DNA of 64,000 nucleotides from an uncultured Lachnospiraceae bacterium (lineage in GTDB: Bacteria; Bacillota; Clostridia; Lachnospirales; Lachnospiraceae): assembly GCA_949893755.1 (NCBI GenBank), contig CATLCV010000003.1:1-64000 (forward strand), in the 5' to 3' direction. Each line of letters opens with the position of its first letter. Position 1 is the first letter of the stretch. The notes beneath the pieces were generated by a model. The model was not told the DNA's origin. It made no database searches and saw nothing but the letters and a program-made list of their open reading frames with translations. This document shows positions 18,361 through 28,129 of this stretch, piece after piece. Position numbers and translations under genes: made by a program.

Positions 18361-20400
18361 CTATTCCTCCTTCGCTGACAGCACCAGGATCGGCGCCGCG
18401 CGGAGATTCCTGTTTATACAGAAGAGTGCCAGAAGCCATACCAGCACCGTTTCGCAGACGGCGATCAGGCCGGCTGTCAGCCATTTATTTTCACTGTTGT
18501 CAGTCTGCAGAAGATCATGTTCCGTACCGCTTCGATCCTGCCGGATCTCTTTTTCTGTACTGCTTCCATCCGCCGGGTTCTCTTTTTCCATACCGCTTCC
18601 ATCCGACTCGCCCGCCGGGTTCTCTTTTTTCGCGATGCCCTCGCCCGGCGAAGACGTTCCTTCCCCTGCGCGTTCCTCTTCCGCCAAGATCCCCTTGGTA
18701 TAAGCCGTACTGAACTCCTCTTCCCCGCTGACGGCTGCCTTCTGCACCGCACGGTCCATCTGCATCCCGATGGCCGCGCCGGCGGTTCCGCAGACGGCCG
18801 TCAGCAGCACAATCCCGCTCAGCAGAGACACGGCACACTGTCTGTTTGTCATGCCAAGGGCGCGTTCCACAGCGGTGCGCCGTCTCTGTTTTAATATCAT
18901 AAAATACATGAGAAACGCGATCGTCGCAAGCAGCAGCGCAAATCCGGCAAAAAACAGCACCGCCGCCACGATCCGGGTATTTTTCATTTTGGAGGCAAAG
19001 GCTTCGTATCCCCCGTCGTCAAATTCGATCTCCAGGAGACTGCTTTCCGGCAGTCTGGAAAATTCCTCCAGAAATCTTGCGGCGGAGCCGTTTTTGATAC
19101 GGAAGGAGGTATTGTATGCCTGCATCGGCCCGCGTCCCACCACATGGTCCTGAAAATCCTCTGTAATGGAATTTTCCGGGACGAAAATCTGATTATTTAC
19201 GAACGCATGAGGATCACTGGTAAGGGCAACCGGATACGAGTAGATGCCGATGATCTCGTATTCGCTCTCCTGGAAGGGCTCCAGCACATTTCCATCGGCG
19301 TCCAGCGCCTCCATATCCAGGCCGCCATTTCCAAGGCCCACCTGGCAAAGAGGATATTGATAGTCCGCGAAATAAAATTGCAGAGGAAAATGATCCCCCA
19401 CCCGGAGGTCATTCTGCTTCGCAAATTTCTGCGGGATCAGGCACACCTTCGCGCCGCTTTCATACTCTGACGGATCGATCTCACGGCCTTCCTCAATCAC
19501 CGCGTCGCCGTCATGAAACGGACGGAGAAGCTGCAGATCGCTGACCGGCGTTACCGGAAGCATGCTTTCATAACATAGTTTCAGCATGCCCGCAATTTTT
19601 TCCCACCGTATGCCTTCTTCCGTCCCGTAAAAGTCTTCGGTCACTTCATACCAGAGCCGGGCCTGATTTTCGTAAAGCCGAAGCGGCATGTATTCCGTTC
19701 CTTCAAAGTCCTCATGCTTATCCGCATTGACCGGATTCATGCTGAGAAATGTGAGATATGTTTTTCCGGCTTCCATGGGTTCCGGCTGCTCTGTCCTGTG
19801 ATCGCAGAAGTAAATCTTTTTTCCTGAAAATGATCCGGATCCCCAGAGCACACGGGTCACTTCCACAGGAATCGGATGATCCGGCACGCAGACACCGGGT
19901 ACATTCGACTCTGGTACATCCGACTCCGGCACATCTGTCCCCGGTGCATCTGCTTTCGCCGCAAACTCTGATACTGCATCCTCCAGTACACGGATTTCCG
20001 CCAGGAAAATGCCGGTGAAGCTTTCATCCGTCAATTCGCCTCCGGTCCGAAGCCCCTCGGAATATGCGCCGAAATACGGGCGCTGCCGGGGTGCGGTGAT
20101 AAAATCAATATCCAGTTTTTCCAGAAGACCCGTTGTCAGGAAATCTCCGTATGTCTCTGTTTCCTGATAAATGTAATCCTGCAGGCCGGCATCCCACCAC
20201 TGCTCCATCACAGTGCTCTGCTCTTTTTGCTCCACCGTGCCGATAGTAACGAAGGTTTCGTCGGCTGCTTTTATTTTTTCCGATATCTCGATCCACAGAT
20301 TCAGCCCTTCCGTAAAAAGCATTGTGCCAAAGAGAAATATCAGACAAAAAAGTCCTGTTTTTACAGGCGTTCGAAAAATTTGTTTCAGACTGTTTTTCAT
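18361..20400 (-). CDS. FtsX/MacB-like ABC transporter permease
   Basis: N-terminal TM, large extracytoplasmic domain, C-terminal TMs (FFAGFALLLATIAFLMYFMILKQRRRTAVERALGMTNRQ). Confidence 0.85.
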   Translation of the reverse strand: MKNSLKQIFRTPVKTGLFCLIFLFGTMLFTEGLNLWIEISEKIKAADETFVTIGTVEQKEQSTVMEQWWDAGLQDYIYQETETYGDFLTTGLLEKLDIDFITAPRQRPYFGAYSEGLRTGGELTDESFTGIFLAEIRVLEDAVSEFAAKADAPGTDVPESDVPESNVPGVCVPDHPIPVEVTRVLWGSGSFSGKKIYFCDHRTEQPEPMEAGKTYLTFLSMNPVNADKHEDFEGTEYMPLRLYENQARLWYEVTEDFYGTEEGIRWEKIAGMLKLCYESMLPVTPVSDLQLLRPFHDGDAVIEEGREIDPSEYESGAKVCLIPQKFAKQNDLRVGDHFPLQFYFADYQYPLCQVGLGNGGLDMEALDADGNVLEPFQESEYEIIGIYSYPVALTSDPHAFVNNQIFVPENSITEDFQDHVVGRGPMQAYNTSFRIKNGSAARFLEEFSRLPESSLLEIEFDDGGYEAFASKMKNTRIVAAVLFFAGFALLLATIAFLMYFMILKQRRRTAVERALGMTNRQCAVSLLSGIVLLTAVCGTAGAAIGMQMDRAVQKAAVSGEEEFSTAYTKGILAEEERAGEGTSSPGEGIAKKENPAGESDGSGMEKENPADGSSTEKEIRQDRSGTEHDLLQTDNSENKWLTAGLIAVCETVLVWLLALFCINRNLRAAPILVLSAKEE

Positions 20401-20439
20401 ATAAGCTCCACCAGCCTTTCTGCATACGTTGGTATCAAA

Positions 20440-20476
20440 TTATACTGAGCGGCAGATTTATCTGGTGCTCAGTATA
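20440..20476. repeat. Palindromic repeat family A, copy 1 (overlaps the 3' end of the ABC ATPase gene)
   Basis: ttATACTGAGCggcagatttatctggtGCTCAGTATat. Confidence 0.75.
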
Positions 20477-21156
20477 TCTTCGGGACTGCTGAGGATCTGC
20501 CCATCCTGAACCTGATATACGACATCCGCCTGCTCTGCGGTTCCCCTGTCATGGGTGACAAGAATTACACAGTAATTTTCCTTTTCCACAAGATTTTTTA
20601 AAATGCGGATGATATTTTCTCCGTTTTCAAAATCCAGGTTTCCGGTGGGCTCATCCGCAAGAATTATCCTTGGAGCGGAAGCAAGAGCCCTTGCGATGGC
20701 CACGCGCTGCTGCTCTCCGCCGCTCAGCATGGCGGGATATTTTTTCCGAAGCTCCTTCGGCAGGCCCACCGCCTCCAGGAGTTCCACGGCCCGCTCCCGG
20801 GCCTGCGCTGTTTTTACCTTGGAAAGCTCCATGGGGTATGTGATATTTTCCTCAATGGTCAGCAGCGGGAAGAGCTGAAAATTCTGGAAAACGATGGACA
20901 GCTTTTCCCGCCGGAGCTTTGCGGTGTCCAGCTCTGCATAAGGCGTTCCGTCATAGAAAATCTCCCCCTGAGTGGGGCGGTCGAGGCCTGCCAGCAGGGA
21001 AAGCAGGGTGGTTTTCCCGCTTCCGGAACGGCCGGTCACCGCGTAAAATCTTCCGGGGGCAAATGTACAGCTGACGTCCCGCAGCGCATGAACCTTCTGA
21101 TATTTTCCCTGATATGTGTAGCTTACATGATCTGCTTTTAAAATATCACTCATCAT
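20458..21156 (-). CDS. LolD/MacB-type ABC transporter ATP-binding protein
   Basis: Walker [18 protein letters not shown], signature [15 protein letters not shown], Walker [12 protein letters not shown]. Confidence 0.95.
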   Translation of the reverse strand: MMSDILKADHVSYTYQGKYQKVHALRDVSCTFAPGRFYAVTGRSGSGKTTLLSLLAGLDRPTQGEIFYDGTPYAELDTAKLRREKLSIVFQNFQLFPLLTIEENITYPMELSKVKTAQARERAVELLEAVGLPKELRKKYPAMLSGGEQQRVAIARALASAPRIILADEPTGNLDFENGENIIRILKNLVEKENYCVILVTHDRGTAEQADVVYQVQDGQILSSPEDILSTR

Positions 21157-21183
21157 TTTTCCTCGCTTTTAAAAGTTTTCTAA

Positions 21184-21263
21184 CTGTACGGTTGCTGATT
21201 CGACAGGTCATTTTCATTGCAATAAATTGCATGAAAATGGCCTGTCGAATCACAACCGCACAG
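21184..21263. repeat. 80-bp near-perfect palindrome between two ABC genes
   Basis: CTGTACGGTTGcTGATTCGACAGGtCATTTTCATtGCAATaaATTGCATGAAAATGgCCTGTCGAATCACAACCGCACAG. Confidence 0.9.
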
Positions 21264-22634
21264 CTAGAAGATTTTCATTGGATTTTCCCGGCTGATCCAG
21301 ATTGCCGGTGCCAGTGTTGTCACGATCCGGATTCCCAGAAATGCCGCCAAAATAAGCAGCCTGTAGTCCCCGCCATGCAAAAAGCCTGTCGCCGGCAGCG
21401 TTTCTGTATACGATGGTATAAACAGCAGAGCCGCCGCGCCGCCCAGCAGGGACAGCACCGTATTTTCGCCAACCAGCTCCGCCGCAATCTGCGATTTCTT
21501 CCTGCCCATGCAGCGCTCCAGGTAGATTTCCTGTTTCCGGTGGCACATGGCGAAAAAAGAGGCCATGGCCGAAATCCCTGTGATCAGCACGAGCAGCGGC
21601 ACCATAAACAGTTTCAGCAGATGGATACTGCTTTTCAGCTGAGAGGCTGTCTGTATAAAAAATCGGTCGTCGATCACCAGTGCATTTCCCGGACGGCCTC
21701 CTATGGACTGCAAATCCGTCTGCGGAAATTTTGCTTTTTCTGCTTTGATTTTCAGGTCATTGAGTGCCATAGGATCCGCTACGGCTCCTTTGGCCGATGA
21801 ATAAAGCAGCTCGGAGCCTGCCTGACGGTATTGTTCGGCCAGCCAGGACAGGGGACACACCAGGTCCGCCGCTTCCAGCGCACTCTCTGGCGCAGTCTGA
21901 TAAAAGCCCGCAATCTCCAGTTCTGCAGATGTGATCTCCACGAATCCGGCGACTCCGTCAAATTCATCGTACAGGGCACGATATAGATTGATATCAATCA
22001 CATCTCCCACCTGCCAGGAAAGCCCCCGCTCCTGAACGTAGCTTTCATTCAGCAGGCACCGCCCGGTACGTTTCACATCCCGGCCGGATGTGCTCCCCGC
22101 CGCTGCGTTAGATAGCTTCCCCGGGGCGGATCCGCACTCCAACAGCGGCCCCTGGCCTGCCTCCTCCGAAAGGATTTCCTCCACCTGCGCCCGTTCCAGA
22201 GAAAATTCCGGCTTCCAGGCATCCATGGACGCCGCCGTATTGGTTCCTGTCAAATGGATGCTGGCCCTTTGTTCCGTATTTTCCGGGCCGAATCCAATAT
22301 TTCCATAACTCTCCGCAGTGACCGTGTAATCCTCCAGCCCCAGCTCCAGAAATAATTCCAGCCGTTTTTCTGTAATGTCAAGCCCTGTCAGCCGGTCCCC
22401 GGTGGAATTGGCAATGGAGGCGGACACAGGGATCTTTTCCCCGAGCGCGGACAGCAGACCTTCATTCTGTTCCAGATTTCCAAAATAGATTCCCACGAAA
22501 AATACCGTCAGAAAGGAAAAGACTGCCAGAATCGCGCTTCTTCCCCGGTTCCTTATCATGTTTAAGAACATCTTTTTTGCTGTGAACATGACGGGCCTTC
22601 CTTTCTGCTGATATCTACTTATATATTTAAGCAA
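21264..22634 (-). CDS. FtsX-like ABC transporter permease
   Basis: MFTAKKMFLNMIRNRGRSAILAVFSFLTVFFVGIYFGNL; C-terminal FtsX TM bundle. Confidence 0.85.
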   Translation of the reverse strand: MLKYISRYQQKGRPVMFTAKKMFLNMIRNRGRSAILAVFSFLTVFFVGIYFGNLEQNEGLLSALGEKIPVSASIANSTGDRLTGLDITEKRLELFLELGLEDYTVTAESYGNIGFGPENTEQRASIHLTGTNTAASMDAWKPEFSLERAQVEEILSEEAGQGPLLECGSAPGKLSNAAAGSTSGRDVKRTGRCLLNESYVQERGLSWQVGDVIDINLYRALYDEFDGVAGFVEITSAELEIAGFYQTAPESALEAADLVCPLSWLAEQYRQAGSELLYSSAKGAVADPMALNDLKIKAEKAKFPQTDLQSIGGRPGNALVIDDRFFIQTASQLKSSIHLLKLFMVPLLVLITGISAMASFFAMCHRKQEIYLERCMGRKKSQIAAELVGENTVLSLLGGAAALLFIPSYTETLPATGFLHGGDYRLLILAAFLGIRIVTTLAPAIWISRENPMKIF

Positions 22635-22641
22635 ACTGCAA

Positions 22642-22670
22642 TTGACATATTTTCAGTTTCCCCGTATAAT
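22642..22670 (+). promoter_or_regulatory. Perfect-consensus sigma-70/sigma-A promoter
   Basis: TTGACA (22642-22647)-N17-TATAAT (22665-22670). Confidence 0.85.
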
Positions 22671-22676
22671 AATAAT

Positions 22677-22850
22677 GAAATACAGGCAACGGCGTGTGTC
22701 TGTAAAAGTGTTGAAGTAGGGGAGTGCGCCGGTAAGCATTGCCTTACGGAGCCTGCAAGAGGGGTTATGCAGTGAAACCTCAAACCGGCTTAGGCTGAAA
22801 GGCTGAAGGAAAATGCTTCTAAAAGCTCTGCCAATTGGCAGGGCTTTTGT
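22677..22850 (+). ncRNA. Candidate structured small RNA (~174 nt)
   Basis: Own promoter, three consistent helices (GCCGGT/ACCGGC, GTAAG/CTTAC, GAGGGGTT/AACCTC) and a terminal hairpin. No + strand gene follows. Confidence 0.6.
22821..22848 (+). terminator. Intrinsic terminator of the candidate RNA (possibly bidirectional)
   Basis: AAAAGCTCTGCCAATTGGCAGGGCTTTT. Confidence 0.75.
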
Positions 22851-23152
22851 TGTCCCACACGCAGAAAGATCTATTGTCGTTTGTAGTGATATTATACGCC
22901 AGATAAATTTGCCGCAAAATATCATATAATGAGCCGTATAAAAAATCTGCCGCTTCGTTGCTGCGACTGGCTCCAGATTCCAGAAGAGGGCAGATGCAAT
23001 ACACTCTCCTGAAAAAGGAAAAAATTAGTTTGAATACAAAGCAAACTCTGATACAATATGACCGGCTTTCTCCGAAAAAATAATTCCCCGCTAAAGCCGG
23101 CCATTTATTTCCAAAAACAGCAGCCCTGTTCCTACTGTGTATTTCACAGTCT

Positions 23153-26100
23153 TTATTCCTCATCAAACAATTTCTGCATTTCCTTCTTCGTGATCTCCCT
23201 TAGTTCGGTCACACGGTCTTTTTTATCCCGCACGACTTCCAGATACACAGCTTTCTTTTCCGGGATCGTGTCGTTGGCGTAGACCCAGTGGTCCTTATCG
23301 TAAATGACGGCGACTCCTTTGCCTTGATACGTCCACTCGCTATTTTTCTCGTTGGAAATCTTTACGCCGAGCTTTTCATACTCCTTAGGCAGGCTGGTCT
23401 TTTCGGCATTTGGGTTCCCCTCGGAATATGCGGTTTTGCCTGACGCAGCTCCGGTTTTTGAACCATCCTCAGAGGAAACGGCTGTGCCTGACGCGGCTTC
23501 GGCTTCATCCACATTTCCCTGCTCCGCGGCATAGGCTTCCAGGCTGCCCCGCTCCTTGGCAGGAAATGAGACGATGCTGACGATATCTCCGGAATCATCC
23601 CACCTGATGATACCGGAGCCTTCTTTTACCGCGGCGTCTTCGCTTACAGAGGAATCCGGCAGGCTGCTTTCATTGAACGGGAATACGGAAAAGTCCCTGA
23701 TCTTTCCGGATTTGTCCCGGTTCACGGTGATTCCCAGATCCCCGGATCCCTCTACCAGCCTGGTGTATACGCCTGGTTTTGTCTCGTCTTTAAAATATCC
23801 TACGGTCTGGTCCTTATACATCAGAAAATCCGATTTTTTGTCATAGGACAGGCCGAATTTTTCGTATTCCTCAAATTCCTCACCGATAGAGATCATATAA
23901 GCGGCGCTGTGGTATGGATTGTCTGTGGTGTACTCCGTACCGCTTCCGGCGACGATCTCAGCGCTGTTCTCCTTGCTTCCGCCGGCGGCAGATTTTGATG
24001 CGCCTGCTTCTCCCGCTTCCTTTTCAGTCGCTTCGGCTGCTTTTTCTGCCTGTCTCAAGGCTTCCGCTTCGGCTTCCACCTGTGCAATTGCTTTCTCTAC
24101 GTCTTCCGCAGCCGCTTTCGCCGCTTCTTCCGCAGTATTCACAGCCGTTTCTTCCTGAGCCTCCGCAGTATGCGCCTCAGCATTACCATCTTCCACTTTT
24201 CTCGCAGATACCCCGTTGATCTTTCCTTCCTTATCATAGACAACCTGAATCACAACCTCGCCTTCGTTATCGGCCCACAATGCTCCGCCTTCCTTTTCAT
24301 CGATAAAGAGACGGATCGGAGTTTTGCCCTTGTAGAGCCTGCCCTCAGACGGATCATAGCGGATGCCGTATCTTCCATAATGCTCCTCAAAAAATGTCTC
24401 CCGCTCCAGTTCAGATTCCATAAACCGCAGGCGTTCCTGTTCTTCCTGCATCTGCTCAATCTCCTGGTAAAAGGCGTCTAAATTGTCATAGAACGGTACC
24501 ACTTCCTTTTCTTTTTCCTTGATCTTTTTCTCCCATACAGCGATCTGTTTTTCATTCTCTTCCCACTCCTGGATCGCATCCTCCCGGCCCGCCGCGGCCT
24601 CGATATCCAAATCATAATTCTGATTTATGAGCACATCCATTTCATTTTCAAAGCGCTGGATTTCCAAATATAGACTTTCCATACGCCCCAGCTCGTTATC
24701 TTTTTCTTCTAAAATTCTGTCCAGCTCAGCAATCCGATCCGCAAGCTGTTTCCTGCTGTATCCGGCTATGCTTACATCCGCCGCAGAAACCTCCTGAGAC
24801 CGCAGGGTCGGACTGTACTGTCCTGACTCCTTCAGCGCAGCGGACAGTGATTTTGTTTCCACGCTGCTGTTTGTCTTTGCTTCCTCCGCATCCACGGCCT
24901 CTGCCCGTGGGCCGGCTTCCATAGTCTTTTCCGCTTCCCCATATGATCCGCAGGAGGTGGCGAACAGCAGGGTAATGCCGCACACCAGAGCCGCCGACAG
25001 CCCGTGGACCAGCGGGGAGATCTTCTTTATTTTCATGATCGCACCAATCCTTTCCTCAATCGCATTTTTACTGAAACTATTGCCAAGCGGGAGCAGGCCG
25101 CTCTTCTCCTCTTCCATCTCGATCAGCGCCATGGCGTATGCGGACTTTTCCTCTTCACCGAATCGGCGCACCACCGCTTCGTCGCAGGCCAGTTCCAGAT
25201 CCCGGTTGAAGAAAATGTACATCAGATACACACAGGGGTTAAACCAATGTATGCACAGAGCCGCCGCCATCAGCAGCTTCACCGCCGCGTCAAAATACCG
25301 GATATGCACATATTCGTGCTCCAGAACATATCGGAGTTGAAATCTGTCCCCGCATTTTGTGGATTTTGGCAGTAAAATGACCGGGCGCCAGAATCCGTAT
25401 GACAATGGGGACAGGATCTGGTCCGACTGGCGGATAGACAGTCTTCTCCGCAAAGGATGTGTGCGCTGCCAGTTCTCCAGGAAGCAGTCCTCCATAGGCA
25501 GCGACATCTGAAATTCCCGGCAGCACCGGAAGTAAATCCATGCAAAGGCGATCGTGCAGAGCAGGAAGCCTGCTGCCCAGATTCCCCTTAAAATAGGAAG
25601 CAGCTCTGCGAAACGTTTCGCAAACGATAGTTTTTCCTCTGATACGGAATCCAAAGCTATGGAGGAAGCCTGCTGCCTTCCTGACTGTATGCCAGATGTG
25701 GAATCCGGCTGTGATTCCTCCCCGGACTTTGACTGCGGATCCTGAGCAGCGTTCATCTGTGCTCCGCTTCCTGCACCGGATCTTGACTGCGGTTTCCAGG
25801 CAGGATCCATCTGCGCTCCGGTTCCCGATCCGAACTGCATTCCGGTTCCCTCCCCGAATCCATCCTCCCGGCCCGGCAGGTCCCCGGCACCTCCGGCTAT
25901 ATCTGTACCGTACAGCCAAGATGCGCTGCCAAAACGTGCCGCTCCGCCGGACGGATTTCCTGCGATCATATCTGTAAAATAGCGTACCTGCTCCGTTTCA
26001 GGAACCGCGTTTTGAAGCAGGGTGTATGCGCTCCACGAAGAAGGCACGGAAAATGGGATCAGCAGACGGATCAGGGCGACCGTCCACAGCACCGCAAATG

Positions 26101-26203
26101 TTCTTTTCGGCAGCCGGCCCTTCAAGCCTGCCCGCACTGCAAGGATCACCAGGATCAATACCGCGCCGGATATACTCATTGCCATCAGACTCATATCTCT
26201 CAC
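23153..26203 (-). CDS. BlaR1/MecR1-like M56-family sensor protein with atypical C-terminal repeat domain
   Basis: Zn motif VLEHEYVHIRYFD, DLELACDEAVVRRFGEEEKSAYAMALIEME (M56). 1016 aa, with Ala/Glu-rich linker and three similar C-terminal modules. Confidence 0.85.
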   Translation of the reverse strand: MRDMSLMAMSISGAVLILVILAVRAGLKGRLPKRTFAVLWTVALIRLLIPFSVPSSWSAYTLLQNAVPETEQVRYFTDMIAGNPSGGAARFGSASWLYGTDIAGGAGDLPGREDGFGEGTGMQFGSGTGAQMDPAWKPQSRSGAGSGAQMNAAQDPQSKSGEESQPDSTSGIQSGRQQASSIALDSVSEEKLSFAKRFAELLPILRGIWAAGFLLCTIAFAWIYFRCCREFQMSLPMEDCFLENWQRTHPLRRRLSIRQSDQILSPLSYGFWRPVILLPKSTKCGDRFQLRYVLEHEYVHIRYFDAAVKLLMAAALCIHWFNPCVYLMYIFFNRDLELACDEAVVRRFGEEEKSAYAMALIEMEEEKSGLLPLGNSFSKNAIEERIGAIMKIKKISPLVHGLSAALVCGITLLFATSCGSYGEAEKTMEAGPRAEAVDAEEAKTNSSVETKSLSAALKESGQYSPTLRSQEVSAADVSIAGYSRKQLADRIAELDRILEEKDNELGRMESLYLEIQRFENEMDVLINQNYDLDIEAAAGREDAIQEWEENEKQIAVWEKKIKEKEKEVVPFYDNLDAFYQEIEQMQEEQERLRFMESELERETFFEEHYGRYGIRYDPSEGRLYKGKTPIRLFIDEKEGGALWADNEGEVVIQVVYDKEGKINGVSARKVEDGNAEAHTAEAQEETAVNTAEEAAKAAAEDVEKAIAQVEAEAEALRQAEKAAEATEKEAGEAGASKSAAGGSKENSAEIVAGSGTEYTTDNPYHSAAYMISIGEEFEEYEKFGLSYDKKSDFLMYKDQTVGYFKDETKPGVYTRLVEGSGDLGITVNRDKSGKIRDFSVFPFNESSLPDSSVSEDAAVKEGSGIIRWDDSGDIVSIVSFPAKERGSLEAYAAEQGNVDEAEAASGTAVSSEDGSKTGAASGKTAYSEGNPNAEKTSLPKEYEKLGVKISNEKNSEWTYQGKGVAVIYDKDHWVYANDTIPEKKAVYLEVVRDKKDRVTELREITKKEMQKLFDEE

Positions 26204-26204
26204 C

Positions 26205-26582
26205 TCACTCCAGTTCGCCTACGATCTGTTTCAGCTGCGCGATCTGCTCGGGGGAGAGCTTCTTCCTTCCCAGCAGGGCCGCAAACAGCTTATCCGCCGA
26301 GCCGTCATAAATCTTGTTGATCAGCTCATTGGTCTCCGCCTCCTGCACCTCCTCCTTTGGGATCAGCGCATGGCACATAAAATTTGGCTCCGAACGCCGG
26401 ATCGCGCCTTTCTTGATGCAGCGCTTGATCAGCGTGTAGGTGGTGTTCATATTCCAGCCGACTTCTTCCTTTAATACATCGGAAATGTGCTTGGCTGTGG
26501 AGTCCCCCTCCCGCCACAGCACGTCCATTACCTTCAATTCCGAATCAAATAATTTTACAGTCATATCCGCGGCTCCTTTCAC
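26205..26582 (-). CDS. BlaI/MecI/CopY-family repressor
   Basis: KLFDSELKVMDVLWREGDSTAKHISDVLKEEVGWNMNTTYTLIKRCIKKGAIRR. Confidence 0.93.
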   Translation of the reverse strand: MKGAADMTVKLFDSELKVMDVLWREGDSTAKHISDVLKEEVGWNMNTTYTLIKRCIKKGAIRRSEPNFMCHALIPKEEVQEAETNELINKIYDGSADKLFAALLGRKKLSPEQIAQLKQIVGELE

Positions 26583-26634
26583 ACTACTGCAGTAGTTTTT
26601 CTTTTATACTACCACAGTAGTGTGTATATGTCAA
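26583..26634 (-). promoter_or_regulatory. BlaI-controlled promoter with two operator palindromes
   Basis: Palindromes ACTACTGCAGTAGT (26583-26596) and ACTACCACAGTAGT (26608-26621). Reverse strand TTGACA (26629-26634)-N17-TAGTAT (26606-26611). Confidence 0.8.
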
Positions 26635-26665
26635 GAAAAAAGGACGGCTCCGGCCATCCTTTTTG
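26635..26665 (-). terminator. Terminator hairpin between Rpn-like gene and the blaI promoter
   Basis: AAAAAAGGACGGCtccGGCCATCCTTTTT. Confidence 0.6.
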
Positions 26666-26723
26666 ATACCATCGTATGCAGAAAGGCTGCCAGTGGCAGG
26701 CTTTCTGTATTTCCACTGTTCAT

Positions 26724-27779
26724 TCACCCCATTTTCCCCGCAAGTTCTTTTTTCAAACGTTCTATCTCCTGGAGCTGTTGTCTATGCTGCTGAGACAACA
26801 ATTCATTTTCCTGAAATAACCGCTCAATTCGTTTATCCTTCTGGGTCAACTGCTCATCCTTCTGAGACAATTGCTTCTTCTGCCCGTCAATCTCATCCTG
26901 CATCTCATCGATCATCAGCTGCACTGTATTTTTGTCCAGTATTTTTAACTCCTCCGAATACAATCCCATCACCCTTTCCGTATTCCTGCAAATCTCGTAT
27001 ATCTGCTGATACATGGGCTTGAACTGCGGATATTTTTTTATAAGCTGTTCCATTATCTCCGGTTCATCCACGCTCAAAAATGTCAGCCATGCATCCAGTT
27101 CGTTATTGATACCTTTATTGTGGAGGTTTGCACGGAAAATGTCAAGCGGAATTAATAGCTGTTCCTGCAGCCACTCCAATTTAAGTCCGGTATTGGACTT
27201 CGGGCGGATCCAGTGAAGATAATCGTTTGGAAATTTATGAAATTCCCTGCTGCTCTTTTCATACAATATAAGAGTATATACCTTTTGAATATCTTTGTAG
27301 CTGAATGCCTCCCCTTTTTCTCCGCGCACCCGCTTATATTGCCGAAGAAGCAGATCAGCGGAATAACAATCTACTCGCTGCCCCGGGAACATGTAACCCA
27401 CCTTCTGCGCCTCAAGATTCGCAAGACTCCCATTCTCCAGTTCGATCAGAATGTCCATGATCAAAAGACTGCTCTCATCCGCGATCCTGCTGTTGTCCGT
27501 TGGTAGGACACACTTGATCTTCACATGCTCTCCCAGCATAAGTGAGAGAAATTGTTCCAGCCGTTCCGGCACAGTTTCCGGATTCATGATTTCTTTGAAA
27601 AAGGCATCGTATAAAACCTTTACCCCCTTTGCGCCTGTGACGTAATCTAAAAATTCTTTCTGCTGCTCTTTTTTCCAATTTCGAAAGGTTGCGGACAGCT
27701 TCGGCTGGCTCTTTATCTCTGCTAATACCTCTGCCCGTGTCCGGATCATTGGAAAATACTTCTGTAATCCTGTGTTCAA
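26724..27779 (-). CDS. Rpn/PD-(D/E)XK nuclease-transposase family protein with C-terminal coiled coil
   Basis: YDAFFKEIMNPE, LIMDILIELENGSLANLEAQKV (D...ExQ core), repeat-like QKKQLSQKDEQLTQKDKRIERL. Confidence 0.8.
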   Translation of the reverse strand: MNTGLQKYFPMIRTRAEVLAEIKSQPKLSATFRNWKKEQQKEFLDYVTGAKGVKVLYDAFFKEIMNPETVPERLEQFLSLMLGEHVKIKCVLPTDNSRIADESSLLIMDILIELENGSLANLEAQKVGYMFPGQRVDCYSADLLLRQYKRVRGEKGEAFSYKDIQKVYTLILYEKSSREFHKFPNDYLHWIRPKSNTGLKLEWLQEQLLIPLDIFRANLHNKGINNELDAWLTFLSVDEPEIMEQLIKKYPQFKPMYQQIYEICRNTERVMGLYSEELKILDKNTVQLMIDEMQDEIDGQKKQLSQKDEQLTQKDKRIERLFQENELLSQQHRQQLQEIERLKKELAGKMG

Positions 27780-28129
27780 TCTACACTACCTCCTATTCTG
27801 TTTTTGTATGCTGCTTTTCATCATCGGATTTTTGTTTGAATACAGAAAACCTGCCAGGCAGAACCCTCCCGTATCATAGAGACATCAAAATAGCCGAAAA
27901 TGAACGCCTTACGGCAAGAATTGTCTAACAGCAAGAACGCTGTTGTTCAGACTGGTTAAAGGATAACAGAATTTCGGTAAAAAGGCAAGAAAAATTTTTC
28001 CAGCCGTACAGTTAGAAATTTTTCACTGCGATACTCGGATTTGTAATAGATAAACAGAAAAACAAACAAAGGAACAACAAGCCCGCCGAAAAAAAACGAA
28101 GTTCAGCCGACTGCTGTTCCCGCTATGAA

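Noticed and set aside
22642-22850. Known riboswitch or housekeeping RNA (SRP, 6S, tmRNA, cobalamin, TPP, SAM, c-di-GMP)
   Set aside because: Diagnostic motifs I could recall were not present and there is no downstream + strand gene; kept as an unassigned RNA candidate pending an Rfam search.
22653-22925. 90-aa - strand ORF over the candidate RNA
   Set aside because: Composition and lack of RBS suggest it is the reverse complement of a structured RNA, not a protein.
26724-27779. Active IS element
   Set aside because: The Rpn/PD-(D/E)XK protein resembles transposase-family nucleases, but I saw no terminal inverted repeats or target duplications bounding it.
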